From JAFAGX01 sp035624215 (lineage in GTDB: Bacteria > Acidobacteriota > Terriglobia > Terriglobales > Acidobacteriaceae), in NCBI GenBank assembly GCA_035624215.1, contig DASPRY010000170.1:5859-69858 (forward strand): 64,000 nucleotides of DNA, in the 5' to 3' direction. Positions 8,395 to 16,046 of the stretch are shown here, in pieces; the stretch's first letter is position 1; the number at the start of each line of letters is the position of its first letter. Below the pieces are notes generated by a model. It did no database searches. It saw only the letters and a program-made list of their open reading frames with translations, and was not told the DNA's origin. Both the position numbers and the translations under genes were made by a program.

Positions 8395-9603
8395 CTAGAC
8401 TTTGGCCTTAACCTTCTCCCGGCGGCCACCTTCCTTGCCTGCCGCCACCATAACCGGCTGCCTTCCCCGATTCGCCCGCCAATCCTGGTAAGCCACCAGA
8501 ATCGGCGCAGCTATAGCAATCGATGAATAGGTTCCAATTAAGATACCTATCACCAAGGCAAAGGAAAAGCCGTGCAGGACCTCGCCGCCAAAAAGGAACA
8601 GAGCAAGCACGGTAAGGAACGTCAAGCCGGCCGTCAGGATTGTCCGGCTCAAAGTCTGGTTAATGCTGCGATTTACGATATCGGACAGCTTCTCCCGCCG
8701 CATCAATTTCAGGTTCTCGCGGATGCGGTCGAAAACCACAATTGTGTCGTTATTGGAGTAGCCAATCAGGGTCAGGATGGCCGCAATTACGGTCAAAGAG
8801 ATTTCTTTGTCAGTGAGCGAGAACGCACCTACGGTAATCAACGTGTCGTGAAAAACTGTAATTACGGCAGCCACTCCGTAAATCCATTCAAACCGCACTG
8901 CCAGATAAACCAGCATTCCCGCCAAGGAGTACAACACCGCCAATTTGGCCTGGGTTTGTAGCTGCTTTCCGACCTGTGGACCAACGATTTCGACGTTGCG
9001 CACTGCAAAATTGGACAGGAAGAAACCGTCGTTTAAAGAAGCGGCCACGGCGGGATCGGCGGCCGCTTTGAGGTCGTCAATGGAAGTCAGCACCCCGCCC
9101 TTCGTCTTGTCGCGGTAATCGACAACGGCTTGAGCGATCTGGCCATACCGCTGATCAGCATCCGTCCCAAGGTGTAGTGGATCCTTCTGCAGCAAATAGC
9201 TCTTTACCGTCAGCACGCTGGCGTTGTTCAGGTCCTGTTTGTCGGCGGGAGTGTTGGTTTCGAGCGCGCCGATGATCTGCGTCTTGCTGCGGTCGAGCGC
9301 CTGCTCGCTGGTTTCTTGCTCGGAAACATCGATCAGAACTTCGTTTCCGCCCGGCTGGCCATAGCGCTGAATGCGCGCGTTATGCAGTCCAGCTCGGTCC
9401 ATAGCAGCCCGGATGGCGTTGTCATTCGGTGTTTGCGCAAACTTGACATAAACCAGTGTGCCACCGCGAAAATCAACACCCAGCGGGATGCCGTGCCAGA
9501 ACAACATCGACAATACGCCCGCCACGCTGAAGACTAGGGAAAACGCCAGGAAGTACCACTTCTTGCCAAGGAAATCTACGTTTGGATTGCGAAAAAATTC
9601 CAC
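8395..9603 (-). CDS. secF: Protein translocase subunit SecF
   Basis: The 402-residue protein has six predicted membrane segments. The first is near residues 17-37, followed by GVDFRGGTLVYVKF, which is diagnostic for SecF. A periplasmic loop of about 130 residues precedes five more segments, including GYSNNDTIVVFDRIRENL, the conserved SecF motif. SecF works with SecD to complete protein export using the proton gradient. The order yajC, secD, secF on the minus strand is the usual one. The periplasmic part is longer than in E. coli SecF, with an inserted segment near residues 130-180. Confidence 0.96.
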   Translation of the reverse strand: MEFFRNPNVDFLGKKWYFLAFSLVFSVAGVLSMLFWHGIPLGVDFRGGTLVYVKFAQTPNDNAIRAAMDRAGLHNARIQRYGQPGGNEVLIDVSEQETSEQALDRSKTQIIGALETNTPADKQDLNNASVLTVKSYLLQKDPLHLGTDADQRYGQIAQAVVDYRDKTKGGVLTSIDDLKAAADPAVAASLNDGFFLSNFAVRNVEIVGPQVGKQLQTQAKLAVLYSLAGMLVYLAVRFEWIYGVAAVITVFHDTLITVGAFSLTDKEISLTVIAAILTLIGYSNNDTIVVFDRIRENLKLMRREKLSDIVNRSINQTLSRTILTAGLTFLTVLALFLFGGEVLHGFSFALVIGILIGTYSSIAIAAPILVAYQDWRANRGRQPVMVAAGKEGGRREKVKAKV

Positions 9604-9632
9604 CTGCTTAGAACCTTTCCTATTTAATTATC

Positions 9633-9665
9633 ATCCTGAGGCGACATCTTTCGTCGCAGAAGGAT
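9633..9665. repeat. Inverted repeat between secD and secF
   Basis: ATCCT-GAG-GCGAC (9633-9645) pairs with GTCGC-AGA-AGGAT (9653-9665), giving two perfect 5-bp stems around a 3x3 internal loop. The outer part resembles the CATCCTGAG...AGGAT palindromes that are widespread between genes in environmental bacteria. It occupies the 84-base gap between secD and secF. It lacks a T-run and is probably a dispersed repeat, not a terminator. Confidence 0.55.
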
Positions 9666-9687
9666 ACGAGCGCCGCCGTGGGTATCC

Positions 9688-11301
9688 TTACCCGATGCTC
9701 AGCGCTTCACCACGCTGTTTTCGGGACAGAATCCAATCGAAGATCACGCGCGATACAAACACTGCGGTGAACAAATTCGCAAACAGACCAAAGCTGAGTG
9801 TCACCGCAAAACCCCGCACCGGCCCTGTGCCAAAGATGAACAAAATGATGGCCGACACGATCGTGGTGACGTGCGTATCGACAATCGTAATCCATGCGTG
9901 GCCGAACCCTTGCTCTACCGCAGAAGGCGGTGTCTTCCCATTCCTCAACTCTTCCCGTATACGCTCAAAGATCAGAACGTTCGAGTCCACGCCCATGCCG
10001 ACAGTTAGGATCACTCCCGCAATCCCTGGCAAAGTGAGCGTAGCTCCACTGAAACCGAGGAACCCCAACAGGATAATCAGGTTCAGGATCAAGGCGATGT
10101 CGGCATTGATGCCGGCGGCGTGATAGTAAATCAGCATGAATACCAACACCGCCAACATGCCGATAACTGCGGCTGTCACGCCTGCGCGGATGGAGTCACT
10201 CCCCAACGATGGCCCTACCGTCCTCTCCTCGAGGTACTTGATTCCGGCCGGCAGCGCGCCCGAGCGCAATACCATGGCCAGATCCTTGGCCTCCTGCTCG
10301 GTAAATCGCCCGTTAATTACCCCCGTGTCGTGAATCTGTTCTTTTATGACCGCAACTTCCTGGACCTTGTTGTCCAACACCACAGCCAGATTTTCGCCTA
10401 CATGGGCACCGGTGAAAGCGGCAAAACGCCGGCCGCCTTCGTTAGTGAGGTTGAATTGGACCGAGGGTTGGCCGTTCTCATCGCGGGACGGTTCAGCATT
10501 GCGCAGGTCGCGCCCTGTAACAGCTGAAGCTCGTGAAATCAGATACCATACCGGCCCTTCTTGATTGACTCCCACACTGTGGCCGGGCAATAGCACTGCA
10601 TCCGGCGGCAATACACCGCCGTGATCCTGCAAGGCCTGCTGCTCACTTGAGTATGGCCCGCCGAGCGATTGCCGAATCTCCAGCATGGCCGTCGACTGCA
10701 TGATTTCCTTGACTCGCGCAGGATCATCTACACCGGGAAGTTGAACGAGAATCTGGTATTGGCCGAGCCCGTGTTCCTCTATCACCGGTTCGCTCACACC
10801 GAGCTGGTCAATTCGGTTGCGAATCGTCTCGATCGCTTGCGTGACCGCCCGCTGTTTCAGCTCCGCCAAAGCCTGCGGTTTCATGGTAACGGTCCAAGTG
10901 TTTTCTGCTCCTGAGGCCAGGTTGTATTCGGGAAGGCGATCGCTCACGATCGAGCGCAAATCGGAACTCTGCTCGGGAAGCACGCCCTTGATGACAATTT
11001 TGTCGGGGTTATTGGCCGAATCGGGCTTTGTCATCTCGGCATAGCTGATCTTGTGCGAGCGCATGTCGGCCTTCAGGCGCTCCAGAGCATTATCCGAGTC
11101 CACGTTGACGGCGTCATTGACCTGCACCTGCAAAATCAGGTGCGTGCCACCTTTCAGATCAAGCCCCAGGTGGATGCGGTTCTGTAGCGCAACCAGCAAT
11201 CCCCTGCCAGACCAGTTGTCGGGCACGCCGAAAATGCCGAACACAAATACCACCAGGGTGATCGCAATTACGATGACTTTCCAGCCCAGATTCTTATTCA
11301 T
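9688..11301 (-). CDS. secD: Protein translocase subunit SecD
   Basis: The 537-residue protein has a first membrane segment at about residues 6-26, the conserved LGLDLKGGTHLIL at about 45-57, a large periplasmic domain, and five C-terminal membrane segments. These include GMGVDSNVLIFERIREEL, whose Asp corresponds to the proton-relay residue of SecD. SecD and SecF form a complex that pulls preproteins from SecYEG on the periplasmic side. It lies between yajC and secF, as is standard. A periplasmic DNRIDQLGVSEPVIEEHG-like block supports the call. Confidence 0.97.
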   Translation of the reverse strand: MNKNLGWKVIVIAITLVVFVFGIFGVPDNWSGRGLLVALQNRIHLGLDLKGGTHLILQVQVNDAVNVDSDNALERLKADMRSHKISYAEMTKPDSANNPDKIVIKGVLPEQSSDLRSIVSDRLPEYNLASGAENTWTVTMKPQALAELKQRAVTQAIETIRNRIDQLGVSEPVIEEHGLGQYQILVQLPGVDDPARVKEIMQSTAMLEIRQSLGGPYSSEQQALQDHGGVLPPDAVLLPGHSVGVNQEGPVWYLISRASAVTGRDLRNAEPSRDENGQPSVQFNLTNEGGRRFAAFTGAHVGENLAVVLDNKVQEVAVIKEQIHDTGVINGRFTEQEAKDLAMVLRSGALPAGIKYLEERTVGPSLGSDSIRAGVTAAVIGMLAVLVFMLIYYHAAGINADIALILNLIILLGFLGFSGATLTLPGIAGVILTVGMGVDSNVLIFERIREELRNGKTPPSAVEQGFGHAWITIVDTHVTTIVSAIILFIFGTGPVRGFAVTLSFGLFANLFTAVFVSRVIFDWILSRKQRGEALSIG

Positions 11302-11336
11302 AAATCGTGCCGAGGAATCTGCAGTTCAGAATTGAC

Positions 11337-11708
11337 TCACTTCTTCGCCGCTGCTTCTTTCCCCGCCTCTTCCGGAGTACTTACGGACGAAATCGATCCC
11401 CGGCTGACCTCAATCCGCAGATTATCGGGAGGCACGCGCAAGTGAACCGCATCATCCTTTAAGGCGATGATAGTCCCTCGAATGCCTCCGCTTGTCACCA
11501 CCTTGTCGCCCGTCTTGAGTTCGCTCAACATCTGCTGCCACTTCTTTTGCCGCCGCTGCTGCGGCATGATTAACAGGAAATAGAAGATGGCGAAGATAAA
11601 AATCAGCGGCGCGAATCCCAGCCAGCCCATGGAGCCGCTGTTGGTTTGCACCGCCATTAATACCTGGATATTCATCAGGACTAATATTGTTCCCGGGACC
11701 ACCAGCAT
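11337..11708 (-). CDS. yajC: Preprotein translocase subunit YajC
   Basis: The 123-residue protein has one membrane segment (about residues 28-48, GFAPLIFIFAIFYFLLIMPQ) followed by the cytoplasmic YajC block QQRRQKKWQQML, LKTGDKVVTSGGIRGTI and an Ala/Lys-rich tail. YajC associates with SecDF. The gene lies 35 bases upstream of secD and is surely cotranscribed with it. Two starts are possible, ATG 11708 or ATG 11675; neither has a strong ribosome site, and the shorter form gives a more usual YajC length of 112. Confidence 0.93.
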   Translation of the reverse strand: MLVVPGTILVLMNIQVLMAVQTNSGSMGWLGFAPLIFIFAIFYFLLIMPQQRRQKKWQQMLSELKTGDKVVTSGGIRGTIIALKDDAVHLRVPPDNLRIEVSRGSISSVSTPEEAGKEAAAKK

Positions 11709-11806
11709 ACCTATCGACGCACTGCCAGTTTGAATTTACCGTCGGAGTTTCTTGCTTTATCGGCCGGAGATTGCTTCAGCTTCGGACGACTTCAGGGGTT
11801 GCCGAG

Positions 11807-12946
11807 CTACGGTTTGGCTCGAGACCAGACCTCGGATAGAAAACGGGCCCCTCTCCCAAGAGAAATAGAATGACGTACTGCCCGCATAGTGTCAAGGTAG
11901 AAGCTCAAGTTGTGGATGGTGTTCAAGACCTGGGCCAGAATCTCGTTCGAGGCATATAAATGACGCAGATAAGCTCGTGAATACCGCCGGCAAACTCGGC
12001 AACCGCAATTCGGGTCGAGAGGACCCGGATCGCCCGCATACTGCGCCTGTTTGATCGAAATCCGGCCCTCTGATGTGAACAGCAGCCCGTGGCGTGCTGC
12101 GCGTGTGGGCAGCACACAATCCATCATGTCGATTCCAAGATTCGCATATTCGACGATCTCCTCCGGCGTGCCTACGCCCATCAGGTAGCGGGGTTGGTCA
12201 GGGGGCAAATACTCGACCGTCGCTTCCACAATCTCACGCGTCACATGCCGCGGTTCGCCTACGCTCAGTCCGCCGATTGCGTATCCGGAAAAACCGACCT
12301 CTCGTGTCCTCTCCGCAGATTCTTTGCGCAGGGCCGGGTCCATCCCACCTTGCACGATCCCGAAAAGCGCCTGCATTCGATCAGGCTCGTCACTCCAGGG
12401 CGCTTCGCTCTTATGCTCCTCAAAATACCTCTTACTCCTCTCCGCCCAACGCAGTGTCAGCTCCATCGACGTCCGCAGCCGCTCTCGTTCCGCGGGATAT
12501 TCGGTACATTCATCGAACGCCATGATGATATCGGCACCCAGCCCAATCTGCGCCTCAATGGCATTCTCAGGGCTGAAGAAGTGGCTCGAGCCATCCAGGT
12601 GTGATCGGAACGTTACGCCGTCCTCGCTGATCCTTCGTAGATCGTTTAAGCTGAAAACTTGGAAACCGCCGGAATCGGTCAGGATGGCCCGCGGCCACGA
12701 CATGAACCGATGCAAACCCCCGAGCTTCCTAATCTGCTCGACTCCGGGCCTGAGGTAGAGGTGATAAGTGTTCCCCAAAAGAATTTCAATGCCGAGTTCC
12801 TCAAGCAGATCCTGCGGCACGCCCTTGACAGAGCCGACGGTTCCCACCGGCATGAACACAGGCGTTTCCACTTCGCCATGAGGCGTGCTCAGCCGGCCCG
12901 CGCGTGCCGCTCCGGCTCGCGCCTCAACCAGGAATTGAGTCGACAT
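11807..12946 (-). CDS. tgt: Queuine tRNA-ribosyltransferase
   Basis: This 379-residue enzyme swaps guanine for the queuine precursor preQ1 at position 34 of GUN tRNAs. It shows the catalytic ILTDSGGFQVFSL block, the GGLSVGE substrate loop, MGVGTPEEI, the CVLPTRAARHG segment, and zinc ligands in the pattern CGCRVCRRY followed by a His in TIHNLSFY. The start is ATG 12946 (MSTQFLVEARAG); the frame stays open 105 bases further upstream, but that stretch reads through a dispersed repeat and is not protein-like. It precedes yajC-secDF, a linkage common in bacteria. Confidence 0.97.
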   Translation of the reverse strand: MSTQFLVEARAGAARAGRLSTPHGEVETPVFMPVGTVGSVKGVPQDLLEELGIEILLGNTYHLYLRPGVEQIRKLGGLHRFMSWPRAILTDSGGFQVFSLNDLRRISEDGVTFRSHLDGSSHFFSPENAIEAQIGLGADIIMAFDECTEYPAERERLRTSMELTLRWAERSKRYFEEHKSEAPWSDEPDRMQALFGIVQGGMDPALRKESAERTREVGFSGYAIGGLSVGEPRHVTREIVEATVEYLPPDQPRYLMGVGTPEEIVEYANLGIDMMDCVLPTRAARHGLLFTSEGRISIKQAQYAGDPGPLDPNCGCRVCRRYSRAYLRHLYASNEILAQVLNTIHNLSFYLDTMRAVRHSISLGRGARFLSEVWSRAKP

Positions 12947-12983
12947 TATTGAGGATTGTACCGAACCACATGCGGATAGCCGC

Positions 12984-13012
12984 TGAGCCTGCTCTGAGCA
13001 GAGTCGAAGGGG
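12984..13012. repeat. Dispersed palindromic repeat upstream of tgt
   Basis: The sequence GAGCCTGCTCTGAGCAGAG, followed by TCGAAGGGG, contains the palindrome CTGCTCTGAGCAG (12990-13002, one base at the centre) and the TCGAAGGGG end. It resembles a very common intergenic element of environmental bacteria (complement form CCCCTTCGACT...). It lies within the apparent 5' extension of the tgt frame, which argues that the extension is not translated. Confidence 0.5.
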
Positions 13013-13051
13013 CCCGGCGGAGAGCTCCGCCGGCATATTAAATTTTCGCAC

Positions 13052-13510
13052 TCAGTTCAAGTCAATAAGCTCTCCGCGCACTTCGCCATTTTCCACGGTT
13101 AGCCGTGCGACAGAGACTGGCAAATGAAATCTTCTCGGCCCCGCGCTCCCGGGATTGAAGTAGAGCACGCCATTCTTGAATTCTTGCTTCGCAACATGGC
13201 TGTGTCCTGAAACTACAGCCGCAAAGCCAGCCGATTCCGGCTTCAGATCCAAGGTGCGCAGATCATGCAGAACGTAGATAGACAGACCCGCGACTTGCAG
13301 CACGTTTGTCTCAGGAATGTCCTGCGCCCACGGCTCGCGATCCACATTGCCGCGAACAGCAGTTACCGGCGCAAGCTGGGACAGTTTGACGAGGATTGTG
13401 GGAGCCCCGATGTCTCCCGCATGAATGATGTAATCCGACCCGCGCAGTGTTTCTACTGCCTCCAGCCGCAGCAAACCATGCGTATCAGAGATAACGCCGA
13501 TTTTGATCAT
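13052..13510 (-). CDS. YfcE/MJ0936-type metallophosphoesterase
   Basis: The 152-residue protein has the calcineurin-like fold with metal-binding motifs GVISDTHG (residues 4-11), HAGDIG, VRGNVD, SGHSHVA and YFNPGSAGPRR. These match the small YfcE family of manganese- or nickel-dependent phosphodiesterases, which act on phosphodiester test substrates in vitro; the natural substrate is unknown. ATG 13510 (MIKIGVISDTHG) is preferred over the in-frame site 33 bases upstream because the fold starts there. It lies between ispF and tgt on the same strand. Confidence 0.9.
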   Translation of the reverse strand: MIKIGVISDTHGLLRLEAVETLRGSDYIIHAGDIGAPTILVKLSQLAPVTAVRGNVDREPWAQDIPETNVLQVAGLSIYVLHDLRTLDLKPESAGFAAVVSGHSHVAKQEFKNGVLYFNPGSAGPRRFHLPVSVARLTVENGEVRGELIDLN

Positions 13511-13519
13511 CGTGGATGG

Positions 13520-13584
13520 AACCAGAGAGGACAGAGAGACCACAGAGAAACCGAGCGTTTGTGTTCTCTCCGTCCTCGGTGGTC
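13520..13584. repeat. Inverted repeat of GAGGACAGAGAG type after ispF
   Basis: Two 25-base arms, 13520-13544 (AACCAGAGAGGACAGAGAG...) and 13560-13584, are complementary at 20 of 25 positions with a 15-base loop. The right arm includes the first bases of the ispF stop codon. The type matches widely dispersed accACAGAGGACAcAGAGg palindromes found in several environmental phyla. No T-run follows, so it is probably a mobile or dispersed hairpin element, not a classical terminator. Confidence 0.65.
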
Positions 13585-14059
13585 AAGAAGCTTTTTCCAG
13601 CAGCACCACGGCGTGAGCAATAACTGCGTTGTCCGTACCCATGCCTTCGGGAGTCTTGGCTTTGAGCCCAACGCGATCCGGCGCAACACCCAGCAAGTCC
13701 GCCACGTGCTCGCGGATGACCTTGGCTTGTGGACCGATTTTCGGTGCTGCCAGAATGAGCGTCGCATCCACATTCACCGCCGTATAACCTGCCGCACGCA
13801 TTCGCTTGATGGCCTCGCGAACAAAAACCGCCGAGTCCGCACCCTTCCATTTCGGGTCAGACGGTGGAAACAGAGTTCCAATGTCTGGCGCCGCAATTGC
13901 CCCGAGCAGCGCATCCGTGATCGCGTGAAGAAGCACATCTCCGTCGGAATGACCGCCGAGACCCTTGTCATGCGACAACGTTACGCCGCCGAGCTTAAGC
14001 GGAATACCAGACTTGAATTCGTGCGAATCCCATCCGTAGCCAATTCTCATCCTGCTCAC
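13583..14059 (-). CDS. ispF: 2-C-methyl-D-erythritol 2,4-cyclodiphosphate synthase
   Basis: The 158-residue enzyme makes the cyclic diphosphate of the non-mevalonate (MEP) isoprenoid pathway and works as a trimer. Metal ligands lie in the opening motif RIGYGWDSHEF and in the block GLGGHSDGDVLLHAITDALLGA (about residues 34-53), with DIGTLFPPSDP after it. The protein ends after AVVLLEKAS, the usual length. Start ATG 14059 gives MSRMRIGYG; ATG 14050 (MRIGYG) is a close alternative. IspD, its usual neighbour, is not in the window. Confidence 0.96.
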   Translation of the reverse strand: MSRMRIGYGWDSHEFKSGIPLKLGGVTLSHDKGLGGHSDGDVLLHAITDALLGAIAAPDIGTLFPPSDPKWKGADSAVFVREAIKRMRAAGYTAVNVDATLILAAPKIGPQAKVIREHVADLLGVAPDRVGLKAKTPEGMGTDNAVIAHAVVLLEKAS

Positions 14060-14143
14060 GTTGACGATGGTAACAGTGAGCGGCTGCTGTAAGCGCGTTT
14101 TTTGTTAGAGAAGCGTTCCGAAGCAACATGACGTCACGCGTGG

Positions 14144-14767
14144 CTACTGCTGCCTTGTCTCGGACCCACGCGCCACCCGATTTCTTACAAACGTCGCAAT
14201 TTCTTCACTCAGATATTGAGGCGGATGAATTCGGAAAACAGGGCTTTTGATATGGTCCAGCGAGATTCCAGCCCAGGTCGATCCGGCACCTGTTGATTCG
14301 TGCAGAATAATGGCGTCGGCAAGGGCAAGGAATTCCCGCGCCGATTTCTTAAAATCCGATTTAGCAGGATCGAGAACGGTTAGATAAAGGTCGGCACGAA
14401 TAAATTTTAAGATGCTGTTCGACTCGAGAACCACATTCTCAGATTCGGAGATCTTCTGGCGAATGCTCGGCATTGCTTCCGCCAGCCGTCCCTGCTCGGT
14501 CCGAACCCACCACACACTCTGCGCGCCGGCCAACAGGAAGCGGGAAGTATCCGATTTCCCGGAGCGATCCTTCTCCTCAGAAATCGCCCAGGTGTGATCG
14601 TCCAAGGCGCAATGGCAAGCCTTGCCGCTGCGCGAGCAAATCCCGTGTCCGTACTGCGTGATCTTAAATGCAGTCCAGTGATATTCCGGCAAAGCGGAAA
14701 TCAGACCAGCAACGATGCTGGTCTTGCCGACGCTTCGGGAATGTCCGCCCACCACGACGACTGACAT
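14144..14767 (-). CDS. P-loop NTPase, MobB/DTBS-like, with cysteine cluster
   Basis: The 207-residue protein opens with a Walker A loop, GGHSRSVGKTS (residues 7-17), typical of the SIMIBI-class NTPases such as MobB and dethiobiotin synthetase. It is followed by TQYGHGICSRSGKACHCA, which holds Cys44, Cys51 and Cys53 with His41 and His52, a possible metal or iron-sulfur site not found in standard MobB. Further blocks are EEKDRSGKSDTSRFLLAGA and VVLESNSILKFIRADLYLTVLD. Start ATG 14767 gives MSVVVVGG; ATG 14803 would add 12 residues. It lies between lpxD and ispF. The true substrate is unknown and no molybdopterin gene is near. Confidence 0.8.
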   Translation of the reverse strand: MSVVVVGGHSRSVGKTSIVAGLISALPEYHWTAFKITQYGHGICSRSGKACHCALDDHTWAISEEKDRSGKSDTSRFLLAGAQSVWWVRTEQGRLAEAMPSIRQKISESENVVLESNSILKFIRADLYLTVLDPAKSDFKKSAREFLALADAIILHESTGAGSTWAGISLDHIKSPVFRIHPPQYLSEEIATFVRNRVARGSETRQQ

Positions 14768-14819
14768 AGATATTTCGATGCCGTTGGTTGTTCCGCAAAA
14801 CACGCCTGAGCGGCACTTG

Positions 14820-15812
14820 CTACTTTTTTGTCAATCTGGCCAGAACTGCTAATTGTTGCAGGTACTCGCGAATAGGTCGAGCCGGCGTGCCCCAGAAGAT
14901 TACACCCTTGCCGCGAATGATTTTCTTGCTGGGAATGCCGCTCTGAGCACCTAAAATTGCGCCTGCCTCAATGCGAACGTGATCCGCTATGCCAACCTGC
15001 CCGCCAACGACGACATTACTCTCAACGACCGCGCTGCCCGAAAGCCCGGTCTGAGCTGCGATCACGACATCTTCTCCAATCTGTACGTTGTGCCCCACGT
15101 GTACCAGATTGTCGATCTTAGTGCCGCGGCCGATCCGGGTGAGCTCCAGAGCTCCACGATCAATGGTCGCGTTCGCGCCGATTTCGACGTCATCTTCTAT
15201 CTCCAGCCGGCCAATCTGGGGAAATTTCTCATATCGGCCGGTTTTCTCGTCGCGAACATAGCCGAAGCCATCGCTGCCCAGCACCGCGCCGGAGTGAACG
15301 ACGACGCGATTACCAAGCTGCACGCCGGCATAGAGGGTGACATTGGGATAGAACCTGCATTCCTCGCCGACCACTGCATGGTCACCAATCACGCATCCCG
15401 CCCCGATCCAGGTGCGGTTACCAATATTTACCGCTTCCCCAATTACCACGCGCTCATCCACGATGACATCGGAACCCAATTGTGCCGACGAATGCACGAT
15501 CGCGCTGGGATGAATGCCAGGCTTTCGATTCGCCAGCACAAGCAACAGTCCTGCAGCACGGGCGAATGCCAGCCGAGGATGAGGGTGCAACAGCAGGGGC
15601 TTGTTTGTTGCATAGTGGCGGGCAAACTCTCCGGCGATCACCGCCGAAGCTCCGCTTGCAATCGCGGCAGGGAGAGCGCGCTCATCTCCCACGAACACCA
15701 AATCGCCCTGCCGCGCCGAACGAATGCTCGAAATGCCCGTCAATTGCAGGGCGCCGTCTCCGAGCAACTGGGCTTGCACGAAATCGGCGATCTCCCGGAC
15801 AGAGCGCGGCAT
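14820..15812 (-). CDS. lpxD: UDP-3-O-acylglucosamine N-acyltransferase
   Basis: The 330-residue enzyme adds the N-linked acyl chain in lipid A synthesis. Residues 1-100 form the N-terminal uridine-binding domain, and about 100-300 is a left-handed beta helix of hexapeptide repeats (GSDVIVDERVVIG, NIGNRTWIGAGCVIGDHAVVG and so on). The active-site His lies in LVHVGHNVQIG. The block GSDGFGYVRDE is also diagnostic. It shows that the organism makes lipid A and so has an outer membrane with LPS. A second, distant acyltransferase of lipid A (LpxL-like) lies about 230 bases further on the same strand. Confidence 0.96.
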   Translation of the reverse strand: MPRSVREIADFVQAQLLGDGALQLTGISSIRSARQGDLVFVGDERALPAAIASGASAVIAGEFARHYATNKPLLLHPHPRLAFARAAGLLLVLANRKPGIHPSAIVHSSAQLGSDVIVDERVVIGEAVNIGNRTWIGAGCVIGDHAVVGEECRFYPNVTLYAGVQLGNRVVVHSGAVLGSDGFGYVRDEKTGRYEKFPQIGRLEIEDDVEIGANATIDRGALELTRIGRGTKIDNLVHVGHNVQIGEDVVIAAQTGLSGSAVVESNVVVGGQVGIADHVRIEAGAILGAQSGIPSKKIIRGKGVIFWGTPARPIREYLQQLAVLARLTKK

Positions 15813-15867
15813 GGCACAGTTTTATACGTTTGCCACAGGAAAGGAAAGCCGCAGTCTAGAATGGTGC

Positions 15868-16011
15868 ATGCAACGTAAGGTTTTCTGGATCAGCTTCATT
15901 GTGCTTGGGCTGTTTGCCGATTTCGTTCTACCCATCTGGTGGGCGCTGGCCGCGACAATCCCGATTGCTTACCTGAGCTGGTGGGTCGCATATCGCAGCG
16001 ATTGGTTTTGA
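15868..16011 (+). CDS. Small two-span membrane protein
   Basis: A 47-residue frame starts at ATG 15868 and ends at TGA 16009. It is hydrophobic, with two segments, FWISFIVLGLFADFVLPIWW and ALAATIPIAYLSWWVAY, a basic N-terminus (MQRK) and a short polar tail ending DWF. It sits in the 234-base gap between the divergent lpxD and the LpxL-like gene and overlaps neither. The composition is protein-like and is not a shadow of another gene. I do not recognise the family; a role in the envelope is only inference from the neighbours. Confidence 0.5.
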   Translation: MQRKVFWISFIVLGLFADFVLPIWWALAATIPIAYLSWWVAYRSDWF

Positions 16012-16046
16012 AAAAATGCAAGGCGCGGGCGACCTCCACATGCAGA

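Noticed and set aside
12947..13051. 35-codon 5' extension of tgt
   Set aside because: It reads through a dispersed palindromic repeat, and the family begins at MSTQFLVEARAG.
14979..15878. 299-codon plus-strand frame antisense to lpxD
   Set aside because: It is a shadow of the hexapeptide-repeat gene; the repeats create long open frames on the other strand.
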